A stretch of DNA of 64,000 nucleotides from Kitasatospora aureofaciens (GCA_000720845.1 JODU01000009.1:190900-254899), one strand, 5' to 3'. Counted from the stretch's first letter, positions 49,651 to 59,097 are shown. The notes: generated by a model from the letters alone, not told the origin. Numbers and translations are program-made.

Positions 49651-50540
49651 GCAGGGTGAGTCTGGAAGGGCGGGTCGCCGTCGTCACCGGGGCCGCGCGG
49701 GGCGTCGGGGAGCTGATGGCCCGCAAGCTGTCCGCGCGCGGGGTGAAGGTGGCGCTGGTCGGCCTGGAGCCGGACGAACTCAAGCAGGTCTCCGCCCGGT
49801 TGCACAGCGACAGCGACCACTGGCACGCCGACGTCACCGACCACGAGGCGATGGCCCGGGTGGCGGCGGAGGTCGAGGAGCGGTTCGGGAAGGTCGACAT
49901 CGTCGTCGCCAACGCGGGTGTGGCCACCGGCGGTCCCTTCGTCGACTCCGACCCGGAGTCCTGGCGGCGGGTCATCGAGGTCAACCTGATCGGCTCGGCC
50001 GTCACCGCCCGCGCCTTCCTGCCCGCGCTGCTGGAGAGCCGCGGCTACCTGCTCCAGATCGCCTCGCTGGCCGCCCTCACCCCCGCCCCGATGATGAGCG
50101 CCTACTGCGCCTCCAAGTCCGGCGTCGAGGCGTACGCGCACAGCCTGCGCGGCGAGGTCGGGCACCGGGGCGTGAAGGTCGGCGTCGGCTACCTGTCCTG
50201 GACCGACACCGACATGGTGCGCGGCGCCGACCAGGACGACGTCATGCGGGAGTTGCGGCAGCGGCTGCCCTGGCCGTCGAACAAGACCTATCCGCTCGGC
50301 CCGGCGGTCGACCGGCTGGTGGAGGGCGTCGAGCGCCGCTCCGCGCACGTCTACGGGCAGTGGTGGCTGCGCGGCATGCAGGGCGTGCGCGGCTACCTGC
50401 CGGCCGTCATCGGCACCGTCGGACAGCGCGAGATGCGGCGCTTCGGAGACCGGCTGAACGGCCGGCGGATCGGTCTGGTCGGCGCCGGTGGAGCGGCCGA
50501 CGAACAGCGTCCCACCAGGGCGACTACGGTCCGTAAGTGA
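49647..50540 (+). CDS. short-chain dehydrogenase/reductase
   Basis: 297 residues. VAVVTGAARGVGELMARKL is the nucleotide-binding loop; VVANAGVATGGP and the catalytic MMSAYCASKSGVEAYAHSL (Tyr and Lys, with an upstream Ser in LLQIASLAAL) complete the classical SDR. The C-terminus is longer than usual (about 50 extra residues). It may oxidise an alcohol to the ketone that the monooxygenase uses, placing it first in the pathway although last in the operon. It starts at an ATGA overlap. Confidence 0.92.
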   Translation: MSRVSLEGRVAVVTGAARGVGELMARKLSARGVKVALVGLEPDELKQVSARLHSDSDHWHADVTDHEAMARVAAEVEERFGKVDIVVANAGVATGGPFVDSDPESWRRVIEVNLIGSAVTARAFLPALLESRGYLLQIASLAALTPAPMMSAYCASKSGVEAYAHSLRGEVGHRGVKVGVGYLSWTDTDMVRGADQDDVMRELRQRLPWPSNKTYPLGPAVDRLVEGVERRSAHVYGQWWLRGMQGVRGYLPAVIGTVGQREMRRFGDRLNGRRIGLVGAGGAADEQRPTRATTVRK

Positions 50541-50628
50541 TCGACATGCGCACGGTCACCGCTCGTGTGAATCTGATCGAGCGCCCGGCCGATCCGGTCG
50601 GGCCCGATCACCACAGGAGTGAACCCAC

Positions 50629-50850
50629 ATGGGTATGAAGGACCAGTTCCAGGACAAGGCCGAGCGCATGCAGCAGCAGGGCAAGCAGCGGGCCGAGCAG
50701 GCGCGGGACCAGTTCCAGAACCGCGACCGCCGCCGCGACGAGGACGAGACGGACCCGGCCGCGCGTCGCCGCGAGTCGGAGCACCAGAACCCGTCCTCCT
50801 CGCGCCGCCGCGACGAGGACGAGCGGCTGCAGGACAGCTTCGACGCCTGA
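50629..50850 (+). CDS. small highly charged helical protein
   Basis: 73 residues, almost entirely Gln, Glu, Arg, Lys and Asp: MGMKDQFQDKAERMQQQGKQ, then repeated RRRDEDE-like units. It is predicted to be a single helix or disordered, similar to CsbD-like stress proteins and to small hydrophilic Streptomyces proteins. AGGAG lies nine bases before the ATG, and a terminator follows, so it forms its own unit. Function unknown. Confidence 0.75.
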   Translation: MGMKDQFQDKAERMQQQGKQRAEQARDQFQNRDRRRDEDETDPAARRRESEHQNPSSSRRRDEDERLQDSFDA

Positions 50851-50870
50851 CGCGCCGCCGCTGAAGTGAG

Positions 50871-50903
50871 AGGGCGCCCCCGGCTGTTGCGGGTGGGCGC
50901 CCT
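50871..50903 (+). terminator. terminator after the small charged protein
   Basis: AGGGCGCCC (50871-50879) pairs with GGGCGCCCT (50895-50903), followed by TTCCC. Confidence 0.65.
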
Positions 50904-50935
50904 TTCCCGTGCCACCCGAGGCTTCGCGGAGGCTT

Positions 50936-53900
50936 CTACTCCCGCGGCGGCAGCGGCGGACGGGACCGGTCCGGTACGGCGTCATAACCGGGCGGCGTGG
51001 CAGGCGGGTTGGTCTCCAGCAGCTCCAGCGCCAGCCGCACCGCCTCGTCGAGCACCGGGTAGCGGCCCTCGGCCCAGTCCAGGGGTGAGCGCAGCGCCTC
51101 GACGTCGGGGGCGACGCCGTAGTTCTCCACGGACCAGCCGTAGGCGTCGAACCAGGCCGCGTTCATCGGCACCGTGATCACCGAGCCGTCGCCGAGCCGG
51201 TGCCGGCCGGTCATGCCGACCACGCCGCCCCAGGTGCGCTGCCCGACCACCGGGCCGAGGCGCAGCAGCTTGAACGCCGCCGTGATCATGTCGCCGTCGG
51301 AGGACGTCGCCTCGTCGGCGACCGCGACCACCGGACCGCGCGGGGCGTTGGAGGTGTACGACACCGGCTGGGCGTCCCGGGTGAGGTCCCAGCCCAGGAT
51401 GGTCCGGGTCAGCTTCTCGATGACCAGCTCGCTGATGTGCCCGCCCGCGTTGCCGCGCACGTCCACGATGAGCGCGGGCCGGGACACCTCCATGCGCAGG
51501 TCGCGGTTGAACTGCGCCCAGCCGGAGCCGCCCATGTCGGGGATGTGCAGGTAGCCGCACCGGCCGCCGCTCAGCTCCCGTACCACCTCGCGGCGCTTGG
51601 CCACCCAGTCCTGGTAGCGCAGGGGGCGTTCGTCGACGAGCGGTACCACGGCGACCCGGCGGGAGGGCCCCCGGCAGCCCTCGGCGGGGGAGAAGGTCAG
51701 CTCCACCGTCGTACCGCCCGCGCCCGCCAGCAGCGGGGACGGTCCGAGGACCGGGTCGACCGGGCGGCCGTCGACGTGGGTCAGCACCGCCCCGTCGCGG
51801 ATGCCCGTGCCGGCCAGCGGGGAACGGGCCTTGGAGTCGGAGGAGTCGCCCGGCAGAATCCGCAGGACGACCCATTGTCCGTCCCGGCAGGCGAAGTTGG
51901 CGCCCAGCAGGCCCTGCCAGCGCTGGTAGTGGGCCGGGCCCTCGTTGCGCCGGGCGGCGACGACATAGGCGTGCGAGGTGCCCAGCTCGCCGAGCACCTC
52001 GCGCAGCAGGTCGGCGAACTCGTCGGGGGAGGCGACCCGTTCGAGCAGCGGGCGGTACTGGTCGAGGACCGCGTCCCAGTCGATGCCGCACATGCCGGGG
52101 TCCCAGAAGTAGGCGCGGATCAGGCGCCCCGCCTCGTCGTACGCCTGGCGCCACTCGGCGGCCGGATCGACCTCGTGCAGGATGCGGCGCAGGTCGATCC
52201 AGGTGGTCGAGTCGCCGTCGCCGACCTCGGTCGCCGGTACGGCGCGCAGGTCGCCCTCGTCGAGCACGACCAGGCGGCTGCCGTCGCCGCTGACCCGGAA
52301 CCAGTCGAGGTGGTCGACCAGTTCGGACTTCTTCGCCTTGGCCAGGTTGAAGTGTTCCAGGGTGGGCCGCTCGCTCGGGTCGGCCGGATTGGCGAAGGTC
52401 TCGCCGAGCGCGCCCGAGATCGGCCAGCGCAGCCAGACCAGGCCGCCGCCCGCGACCGGCTCCAGCGCCGAGTACTTGGAGGCGGTGACCGGGAACGGTG
52501 TCACCCGGTTCTCCAGTCCTTCGACCTCGACGGTCACCGCGCCGCCCTCGCCGGTCTCGTCCTCCAGCGGGTCCAGACCGCCGGCCGCGGGGCGGCCCTC
52601 GGGGTTGAGGGCGAAGGGGGAGGGGGTCGCGGAGGACAGCGGCACCAGGTAGGGGCGGCAGCCCAGCGGGAAGGACAGGTCGCCGGTGTGCACGTCGTAC
52701 ACCGGGTCGAAGCCGCGCCAGGACAGGAAGGCGAGGTAGCGGCCGTCCCGGGTGAACACCGGGTTCTCGTCCTCGAAGCGGCCGTTGGTGACGTCGACGA
52801 CGAGGGTGCCCTCCGGTCCGTCGATCCGGGCCATCTTGATCTGCCGCAGGCTGCGTCCGATGCCCGGGTGCGACCAGGTGAGCCAGGCCCCGTCGGGGGA
52901 GAAGGCCAGGTCGCGCACGGGTCCGTTGACGGAGCGGATCAACTCGGTGACCTGGCCTCCGGCGGTTCCGGGGGTGGCGGTGCCGCCCGGCGTGGCGGTG
53001 CCGCCGGTCGCGCTGTCGCCGGCTGCGGGGTCGCTTCCCGGGGTGGTGCCGTCCGAGGGGTCGCCTTCCGCCGTGCCGCGGGTCGTGCCGCCGTCTGCCC
53101 CGCCGTCTCCCGCCGTGCCGGTGTCCGTCCCGGCCGCCGTCTCCGCCGCGCCCGCTTCCCCCGGGTCCGCCGGATACCCGGCGTCCACCGCGTCCAGGGT
53201 CAGCGTCACCTCCGTGTCCGGCTCGGTGACGTCGAGGATCAGCAGGCGTCCGTCGTGCGAGGCGACGGCGAGCCGGTCGCCGGCCGGGTCCGAGACCAGC
53301 TCCAGGACCCGGCCGAGGCGTCCGGAGGCCAGCCGCCGGGGAGCGCGGCCGCCGGTCGCCCGGGGCAGGTAGGAGATCTCGACGGCGTCCTCGCCCTCCG
53401 CGTCCGTCACGTACGCGATCCGTCCGCTCTCCCCGAGCATCTCCGGCAGCCGTACCCGTACTCCGGGGGTGTCCGCGATGGTGCGGGCCGGGCCGTCGCG
53501 GTGGGTGAGCCAGTACAGGCTGCCGCGTACGACGACGGCGCTCGCGCGGCCCGTCTCGTCGACGGAGACGCCGCCCACGTGCTGGGTGGCGGGTACCTGG
53601 TACGTACGCCGTCCCGCGCGCGGGCCGCTCAGCCGTACGTCGAGCTTGCGCGGCGCCGAGCCGGGCGCGAGGTCGTCCACGATCCACAGGTCGCCCGCGC
53701 ACTGGTACACCACCCGGGTGCCGTCGCTGGAGGCGTTGCGGGCGTAGAACGCGTCGTGGTCGGTGTGGCGGCGCAGACCGGTGCCGTCGTGGGCGCAGGA
53801 GTAGAGGTTGCCGACGCCCTCGTGGTCGGAGAGGAAGGCGATCCGGTCGCCGACGAACATCGGGGCGGCGAGGTGTCCGTCGAGATCGGGCAGGAGCCGC

Positions 53901-54454
53901 TCGCCGTGCAGCCAGAGCCGGCCCGTGGCGCCGCCCCGGTAGCGCTTCCAGGCGGCCGGCTCGTGCGGCGGGGTGCCGGTGAGCAGGAGCGTTCTGCGCT
54001 CACCGTCGAGGTCGGCGGCCTGGATGTCGGTGACCGGGCCCCAGGGCAGCTTGCGGCCGGGGTCCCCGTCGGGGGCGACCTTGTAGGCCCAGGTGAGGTG
54101 CGAGAAGGGCTCTCCGTGCGAGGCGACGGCGAGGACGGCGGTGGTGCCGTCGGGATCGGGCGGCGACCAGCCGCAGACCCGGGTGTCGAAGCCGCCCCAG
54201 TGGGTGAGCTGCCGTCCGGGGCCGCCGTCCACCGGCACCAGATGGACCTCCGGCACCAGAGTGCGCCAGCTGGTGTACGCGATGTGGCGGCCGTCGGGGG
54301 AGAAGCGCGGGGGCCCGGCCTTGGTGCGGTCGACGGTGAGCCGCCAGGCCCGCCCCGGACCGTCGAGGGACGCGAGCCAGAGGTCGTCCTCGGCCACGAA
54401 GCACAGCTGGTCGCCACTGAGGTGCGGAAGGCGCAGATAACTCACCCGCCCCAT
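50936..54454 (-). CDS. tricorn-type protease (S41)
   Basis: About 1172 residues. The N-terminal 700 residues carry WD/tricorn propeller repeats (PRFSPDGRHIAYTSW, FSPDGAWLTWSHPG, FTRDGRYLAFLSW). A C1-like helical region, a PDZ domain (about 880-960) and the S41 catalytic core follow. His in LGELGTSHAYVV (about 828) and Ser-Asp in DEATSSDGDMITAAF (about 1052-1053) match the tricorn His and Ser. It degrades oligopeptides downstream of the proteasome; no signal peptide is seen. Residues about 428-498 are a Gly/Thr/Ala-rich insert between propeller blades. The ATG at MGRVSYLRLP is preferred to GTG 45 bases upstream. Confidence 0.9.
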   Translation of the reverse strand: MGRVSYLRLPHLSGDQLCFVAEDDLWLASLDGPGRAWRLTVDRTKAGPPRFSPDGRHIAYTSWRTLVPEVHLVPVDGGPGRQLTHWGGFDTRVCGWSPPDPDGTTAVLAVASHGEPFSHLTWAYKVAPDGDPGRKLPWGPVTDIQAADLDGERRTLLLTGTPPHEPAAWKRYRGGATGRLWLHGERLLPDLDGHLAAPMFVGDRIAFLSDHEGVGNLYSCAHDGTGLRRHTDHDAFYARNASSDGTRVVYQCAGDLWIVDDLAPGSAPRKLDVRLSGPRAGRRTYQVPATQHVGGVSVDETGRASAVVVRGSLYWLTHRDGPARTIADTPGVRVRLPEMLGESGRIAYVTDAEGEDAVEISYLPRATGGRAPRRLASGRLGRVLELVSDPAGDRLAVASHDGRLLILDVTEPDTEVTLTLDAVDAGYPADPGEAGAAETAAGTDTGTAGDGGADGGTTRGTAEGDPSDGTTPGSDPAAGDSATGGTATPGGTATPGTAGGQVTELIRSVNGPVRDLAFSPDGAWLTWSHPGIGRSLRQIKMARIDGPEGTLVVDVTNGRFEDENPVFTRDGRYLAFLSWRGFDPVYDVHTGDLSFPLGCRPYLVPLSSATPSPFALNPEGRPAAGGLDPLEDETGEGGAVTVEVEGLENRVTPFPVTASKYSALEPVAGGGLVWLRWPISGALGETFANPADPSERPTLEHFNLAKAKKSELVDHLDWFRVSGDGSRLVVLDEGDLRAVPATEVGDGDSTTWIDLRRILHEVDPAAEWRQAYDEAGRLIRAYFWDPGMCGIDWDAVLDQYRPLLERVASPDEFADLLREVLGELGTSHAYVVAARRNEGPAHYQRWQGLLGANFACRDGQWVVLRILPGDSSDSKARSPLAGTGIRDGAVLTHVDGRPVDPVLGPSPLLAGAGGTTVELTFSPAEGCRGPSRRVAVVPLVDERPLRYQDWVAKRREVVRELSGGRCGYLHIPDMGGSGWAQFNRDLRMEVSRPALIVDVRGNAGGHISELVIEKLTRTILGWDLTRDAQPVSYTSNAPRGPVVAVADEATSSDGDMITAAFKLLRLGPVVGQRTWGGVVGMTGRHRLGDGSVITVPMNAAWFDAYGWSVENYGVAPDVEALRSPLDWAEGRYPVLDEAVRLALELLETNPPATPPGYDAVPDRSRPPLPPRE

Positions 54455-54517
54455 GCTTTTCCGGGTGCCGGGTACCGGCAACTTATACGGTGCCGACAAC
54501 CGTGACCCACACCACGT

Positions 54518-54578
54518 ACGAAACCGTTTCGTTTCGCTAGGCGGTGGGGTACATTCGTCATGTACGAAACGGTGTCGT
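54518..54578. promoter_or_regulatory. two TetR-type operators
   Basis: ACGAAAC-C-GTTTCGT (54518-54532) is a perfect palindrome. A second copy, ACGAAAC-G-GTGTCGT (54564-54578), has one mismatch. The pair, 46 bp apart, lies between the protease and TetR genes and probably controls TetR and the MMPL exporter, perhaps the protease too. Confidence 0.7.
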
Positions 54579-54624
54579 TCCAGTCGAGTGGACCGGTCGA
54601 CCGGAACGGAGAGGAGTGAGCGAG

Positions 54625-55224
54625 ATGACGGAGACCGCCACCGCGCGCCGCAGCCGGATCACTCCCGAGCGCGAGGCCGAGCTGTACGAGGCCGTGCTCG
54701 ACCTGCTCCGCGAAGTCGGCTACGACGCCCTCACCATGGACGCCGTGGCCGCTCGCACCCGGTCCAGCAAGGCGACGCTCTACCGCCAGTGGGGCGGCAA
54801 GCCGGAGCTGGTCGTCAAGGCCATGCGGCACAACAAGCCGGGCAAGATCGGCGACGTCGACACCGGCTCGCTCCGCGGTGACCTGCACGCCCTCATGGTG
54901 CGCGAGGACGACTGCACCATGGAACAGAACTCCGCGCTGATGCGGGGCGTCGCCATGGCGCTGCACCAGAACCCGGACCTCCGCCAGGCGTTCCGGGAAC
55001 AGCTCATCGAACCGGAGATGGCCGAGTTCCAGCGTGTGCTGCAACGCGCCGTCGACCGCGGTGAGATCAGAGCGGACTGCCCGGCGCTGGACTTCCTCGT
55101 GCACATGATGGTCGGTGGTTTCGCCACCCGCACGCTGCTGGACGACCAGCCGCCGACCCGGGCGTTCCTCGCCTCCTACGTCGACGCCGTGATCCTCCCC
55201 GCCCTCGGCGTCTCCACCCACTGA
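54625..55224 (+). CDS. TetR regulator of the MMPL exporter
   Basis: 199 residues. The helix-turn-helix is AVLDLLREVGYDALTMDAVAARTRSSKATLYRQWGGKPELV; the C-terminal domain (HQNPDLRQAFREQLIEPEM...LDFLVHMMVGGFATRTLL) is the TetR_C_16/11 type. The ATG has GAGGAG eight bases upstream; the GTG nine bases earlier would be too close to that site. Two palindromes upstream are its likely operators. It is followed at 114 bp by the MMPL gene on the same strand. Confidence 0.88.
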   Translation: MTETATARRSRITPEREAELYEAVLDLLREVGYDALTMDAVAARTRSSKATLYRQWGGKPELVVKAMRHNKPGKIGDVDTGSLRGDLHALMVREDDCTMEQNSALMRGVAMALHQNPDLRQAFREQLIEPEMAEFQRVLQRAVDRGEIRADCPALDFLVHMMVGGFATRTLLDDQPPTRAFLASYVDAVILPALGVSTH

Positions 55225-55338
55225 CCTCCCCACGCAACCTCTGAGCCCCATCTGAGCCCCACCTGACGTAACCGCTCACGTCGTCGGGCCGATCACCCCT
55301 GCCCTGAAGATCCACGACCTGACCGGGAGTACGCCCCC

Positions 55339-57576
55339 GTGGCCACGTTCCTCTACAAACTCGGCCGGCTCGCCTTTCGCCGACGGCATTTCGTCGCCCT
55401 GATCTGGGTGGCCCTGCTGACGCTCGCCGGCGTCGGCGCCGCCAGCGCCCCGCCCGCCGGCAACTCCTCCTTCTCCATCCCCGGAACGGAGGCCCAGAAG
55501 GCCTTCGACCTGCTGGAACAGCGCTTCCCCGGAGCGAGCGCCGACGGGGCGACCGCACGGGTCGTCTTCAAGGCGCCCTCCGGCGAGAAGATGACGGACG
55601 CCGGCAACAAGGCGACCGTCGAGAAGACCGTCGACGAACTGGCGGACGGCTCCGAGGTCGCCTCGGTCGCCGACCCCTACACGGGCAACGCCGTCAGCAA
55701 GGACGGCACGATCGCCTACGCCTCGGTGAAGTACGACGTCTCCGGCATGGAGCTGGAGGAGTCCACCAAGGACGCCCTGGAGGACGCCGCCCAGCAGGCG
55801 CGCGACGCCGGGCTGACCGTCGAGATCGGCGGTGACGCGCTCCAGGCCGTCCCGGAGACCGGCGCCACCGAGGTCATCGGCATCGCGGTCGCCGCCGTCG
55901 TCCTGGTCATCACCTTCGGCTCCCTGGTCGCGGCCGGGCTGCCGCTGCTCACCGCCCTGATCGGCGTGGGCATCGGTGTCTCCTCGATCACCGCGCTGGC
56001 GAGCGCGCTCGAACTGGGCTCGACCACCTCGATCCTGGCCATGATGATCGGCCTCGCGGTCGGCATCGACTACGCCCTGTTCATCGTCTCCCGCTACCGC
56101 GCCGAACTCGCCGAGGGGCGCGAACGCGAGGAGGCCGCCGGACGGGCGGTCGGCACCGCGGGCTCCGCGGTCGTCTTCGCCGGACTCACCGTCGTCATCG
56201 CCCTGGTGGGCCTCGCGGTCGTCAACATCCCGATGCTCACCAAGATGGGCATCGCGGCGGCCGGCACCGTCGCCATCGCGGTCCTGATCGCGCTGACGAT
56301 GATCCCCGCGCTGCTCGGCTACGCCGGTCGCCGGGTCAAGCCCGCTGGGGCGAAGGGCAAGCTGCTGGGCCGCTCCCGCAAGGGCGAGCCGAAGCCGGAC
56401 CAGCCGGCCGGGCAGCCGAAGGCCAACCTGGGCACCCGCTGGGCGAGCTTCGTCGTCCGCCGCCCCCTCGCCGTCCTCCTCCTGGGCGTCATCGGCCTCG
56501 GCGCCGCCGCGGTCCCCGCGGCCTCCCTGGAGCTGGGCCTGCCCGACGACGGCTCCCAGCCGACGTCCACGACCCAGCGCCGCGCCTACGACCTGCTGTC
56601 GGAGGGCTTCGGCCCCGGCTTCAACGGCCCCCTGATGGTCGTCGTGGACGCCAAGGGCAGCGACGCCCCGAAGGACGCCTTCACCGACGTCGAGAAGCAG
56701 ATCAAGGACCTCGACGGCGTCGTGGCGGTGACCCCGCCCGCGCCCAACAAGGGCGGCGACACCGCGACGATCACCGTGGTCCCGGACTCCAAGCCGTCCT
56801 CCGTGCAGACCGAGGACCTGGTGCACGCCATCCGCGACGCGGGCGGCGACATCGAGGCCAAGACCGGTGCCGAGACCCTGGTCACCGGCTCGACGGCGAT
56901 GAACATCGACGTCAGCCAGAAGCTCAACGACGCGCTGGTGCCCTACCTGGTCCTGGTCGTCGGCCTGGCCTTCCTCCTCCTCATCGTGGTCTTCCGTTCG
57001 ATCCTGGTCCCGCTGAAGGCGGCCCTCGGCTTCCTGCTCTCCGTCATGGCGGCGCTCGGCGCGGTCGTCGCGGTCTTCCAGTGGGGCTGGCTGTCCGGCC
57101 TGATGGGCGTGGAGGAGACCGGTCCGGTCATGTCGATGATGCCGATCTTCATGGTCGGCGTGGTCTTCGGCCTGGCCATGGACTACGAGGTCTTCCTGGT
57201 CACCCGCATGAGGGAGGCCTACGTCCACGGCGAGAAGCCCCACCAGGCCGTCGTCACCGGCTTCAAGCACGGCGCCCGGGTCGTCACCGCCGCCGCGGTG
57301 ATCATGATGGCGGTCTTCGCGGGCTTCATCGGCTCCAGCGAGTCGATGGTCAAGATGATCGGCTTCGGCCTCGCGATCGCCGTCTTCTTCGACGCGTTCG
57401 TGGTCCGCATGGCCATCGTCCCGGCGGTCCTCGCCCTGCTCGGCAAGAAGGCCTGGTGGCTGCCGAAGTGGCTGGACCGCGCGCTGCCCAACGTGGACGT
57501 CGAGGGCGAGGGCCTGCGCACGGCCGCCGAGCGGGGCGCCGACCCCGACGAGGAGCGGGAGCTGGTGCGCACCTGA
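55339..57576 (+). CDS. MMPL family (RND-type) exporter
   Basis: 745 residues from GTG. RLAFRRRHFVALIWVALLTLAGVG is the first helix. An extracellular domain follows, then five helices including MMIGLAVGIDYALFIVSRYRAELAEGRERE. The second half repeats this pattern with VVFGLAMDYEVFLVTRMREAYVHGEKPHQAVVTGF and TAAAVIMMAVFAGF, giving 11-12 helices. MMPL proteins move lipids, pigments or drugs using the proton gradient. The linker residues 330-370 are Lys/Pro-rich. The upstream TetR is the likely repressor. Confidence 0.9.
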   Translation: MATFLYKLGRLAFRRRHFVALIWVALLTLAGVGAASAPPAGNSSFSIPGTEAQKAFDLLEQRFPGASADGATARVVFKAPSGEKMTDAGNKATVEKTVDELADGSEVASVADPYTGNAVSKDGTIAYASVKYDVSGMELEESTKDALEDAAQQARDAGLTVEIGGDALQAVPETGATEVIGIAVAAVVLVITFGSLVAAGLPLLTALIGVGIGVSSITALASALELGSTTSILAMMIGLAVGIDYALFIVSRYRAELAEGREREEAAGRAVGTAGSAVVFAGLTVVIALVGLAVVNIPMLTKMGIAAAGTVAIAVLIALTMIPALLGYAGRRVKPAGAKGKLLGRSRKGEPKPDQPAGQPKANLGTRWASFVVRRPLAVLLLGVIGLGAAAVPAASLELGLPDDGSQPTSTTQRRAYDLLSEGFGPGFNGPLMVVVDAKGSDAPKDAFTDVEKQIKDLDGVVAVTPPAPNKGGDTATITVVPDSKPSSVQTEDLVHAIRDAGGDIEAKTGAETLVTGSTAMNIDVSQKLNDALVPYLVLVVGLAFLLLIVVFRSILVPLKAALGFLLSVMAALGAVVAVFQWGWLSGLMGVEETGPVMSMMPIFMVGVVFGLAMDYEVFLVTRMREAYVHGEKPHQAVVTGFKHGARVVTAAAVIMMAVFAGFIGSSESMVKMIGFGLAIAVFFDAFVVRMAIVPAVLALLGKKAWWLPKWLDRALPNVDVEGEGLRTAAERGADPDEERELVRT

Positions 57577-57616
57577 CCAGCCGCCGCGGCCTCTGACAGG
57601 AGGACGGCACAGACCA

Positions 57617-57657
57617 GCCGGTGAGGGTTCCGTGGGGACGGGGCTGCCCTCACCGGC
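57617..57657 (+). terminator. terminator of the MMPL gene
   Basis: GCCGGTGAGGG (57617-57627) pairs with CCCTCACCGGC (57647-57657), 40 bp after the stop. Confidence 0.65.
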
Positions 57658-57733
57658 TTCCTCCGTTCCGGGGGACCCGACGGCCCCGCAACCCGGTCGC
57701 CTGCGGGCTACACGTACCGCTACGGTGCGGTCC

Positions 57734-58255
57734 ATGACGACGACCGACGACGCCTTTGACTCCGCCGCCGCCTCCGCGGCCCACCCGCGCTTCGCCGCCG
57801 CCCTCGGCGAACTGGGCCTCGGCGACCTGGCCGGACGGGCCCGGCGCTTCCCGGAGGCCACCCGCACCGCCACCGAGGCCGCCGCCGCCATCGGGTGCGA
57901 GCTGAGCCAGATCTGCAAGTCGCTCATCTTCGCCGCGGACGGCGTGCCCGTACTCGTCCTCATGGACGGCGCCTCCCGGGTGGACCTGGACCGGGTCCGT
58001 GAGGAACTCGGCGCCCAGAAGGTCACCCGGGCCAAGGCCGACGTCGTACGGGAGACCACCGGGTACGCGATCGGCGGGGTGCCGCCCTTCGGGCACCGGA
58101 CCAGGACCCGGGTGCTCGCCGACCGGTCGCTGCTCGCCCACGACGTCGTCTGGGCCGCCGCCGGCACCCCGTACGCCGTCTTCCCGATGGAGCCCAAGGA
58201 CCTCGTCGCCGCCGCCGGCGCCACCCTCGTGGACGTGCGCGAGCGCTCCGCGTGA
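57734..58255 (+). CDS. YbaK/EbsC aminoacyl-tRNA deacylase
   Basis: 173 residues. TEAAAAIGCELSQICKSLIFAADGVPVLVLMDGASRVDLDRV contains the conserved Lys (CKSL) and YAIGGVPPFGH is the GxxP loop of YbaK/ProX editing domains. These hydrolyse mischarged tRNA (Cys- or Ala-tRNA-Pro). The stop overlaps the start of the next gene (GTGA), giving coupled translation with a transporter, an arrangement I cannot explain functionally. Confidence 0.9.
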   Translation: MTTTDDAFDSAAASAAHPRFAAALGELGLGDLAGRARRFPEATRTATEAAAAIGCELSQICKSLIFAADGVPVLVLMDGASRVDLDRVREELGAQKVTRAKADVVRETTGYAIGGVPPFGHRTRTRVLADRSLLAHDVVWAAAGTPYAVFPMEPKDLVAAAGATLVDVRERSA

Positions 58256-59097
58256 CCCCGCTGGTCACCGCCGCGGTCCTGCTCGCGGCGGTCACCCACG
58301 CCAGCTGGAACGCCATCGCCCACCGGATCACCGACAAGCTGACCGGGTTCGCGCTGATCTCCGGCGGCGGGCTGCTCATCGGCCTCGCGCTGCTGCCGTT
58401 CACGGCGTTCCCGGCGGCCGGGGCGTGGCCGTACCTCCTGGCCTCCGCCGCCGTCCACGTCGCGTACTACGCCCTGCTGATGCGCTCCTTCCGGCTGGGC
58501 GACTTCGGTCAGGCCTACCCGATCGCCCGCGGCAGCGCGCCGCTGCTGGTGACCGTCCTCGCCGCGGTCTTCGCCCACGAGGTGCCGGACGGCTGGGCGG
58601 CCGCGGGCATCCTGGTCTCCTGCGCGGGACTGACCGGCGTCGCCCTGTGGGGGCTGCGCGGACGCCGGCCCGACTGGGCGGCCATCGGCGCCGCCCTGGC
58701 GACCGGCGTGACCATCGCGGCGTACACGGTCGTCGACGGCCTCGGCGTACGCGCCTCCGGGTCCTCGCTCGGCTACATCGCCTGGCTGATGGCGGTGCAG
58801 GGGACGGTCCTGCCGGCCTGCTTCCTGTACCGGCACCGCTCCGGGGCGTGGGCGCTGCTGCGGCCGCAGGCCGGTCTCGGACTGGTCGGCGCGGCCCTGT
58901 CCGTCACCGCCTACGCCCTGGTGCTCTGGGCGCAGACCCGCGCCGAACTCGCGCCCATCGCCGCCCTGCGCGAGTCGTCCATCCTGGTCGGCGCCGCGAT
59001 AGGGGCCGTGTTCTTCAAGGAGCGGTTCGGCGCGTCCCGGATCGCGGCGGCGGGCCTGCTGGTCGTCGGGATCGGGCTGATGCTGCACACCGGATAG
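58252..59097 (+). CDS. EamA (DMT) family transporter
   Basis: 281 residues from GTG, with about ten helices in two EamA repeats. AAVTHASWNAIAHR opens the first; ARGSAPLLVTVLAAVFAHE and ALRESSILVGAAIGAVFFKERFGASRIAAAGLLVVGIGLML are typical end segments of each half. It is a drug/metabolite exporter of unknown substrate, translationally coupled to the YbaK gene. Confidence 0.88.
   Translation: MTPLVTAAVLLAAVTHASWNAIAHRITDKLTGFALISGGGLLIGLALLPFTAFPAAGAWPYLLASAAVHVAYYALLMRSFRLGDFGQAYPIARGSAPLLVTVLAAVFAHEVPDGWAAAGILVSCAGLTGVALWGLRGRRPDWAAIGAALATGVTIAAYTVVDGLGVRASGSSLGYIAWLMAVQGTVLPACFLYRHRSGAWALLRPQAGLGLVGAALSVTAYALVLWAQTRAELAPIAALRESSILVGAAIGAVFFKERFGASRIAAAGLLVVGIGLMLHTG

Noticed and set aside
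55276..59088. 1270-codon minus-strand frame across the MMPL/YbaK/EamA genes
   Set aside because: Antisense of membrane-protein genes; no start signal or domain, and three good genes lie on the plus strand.
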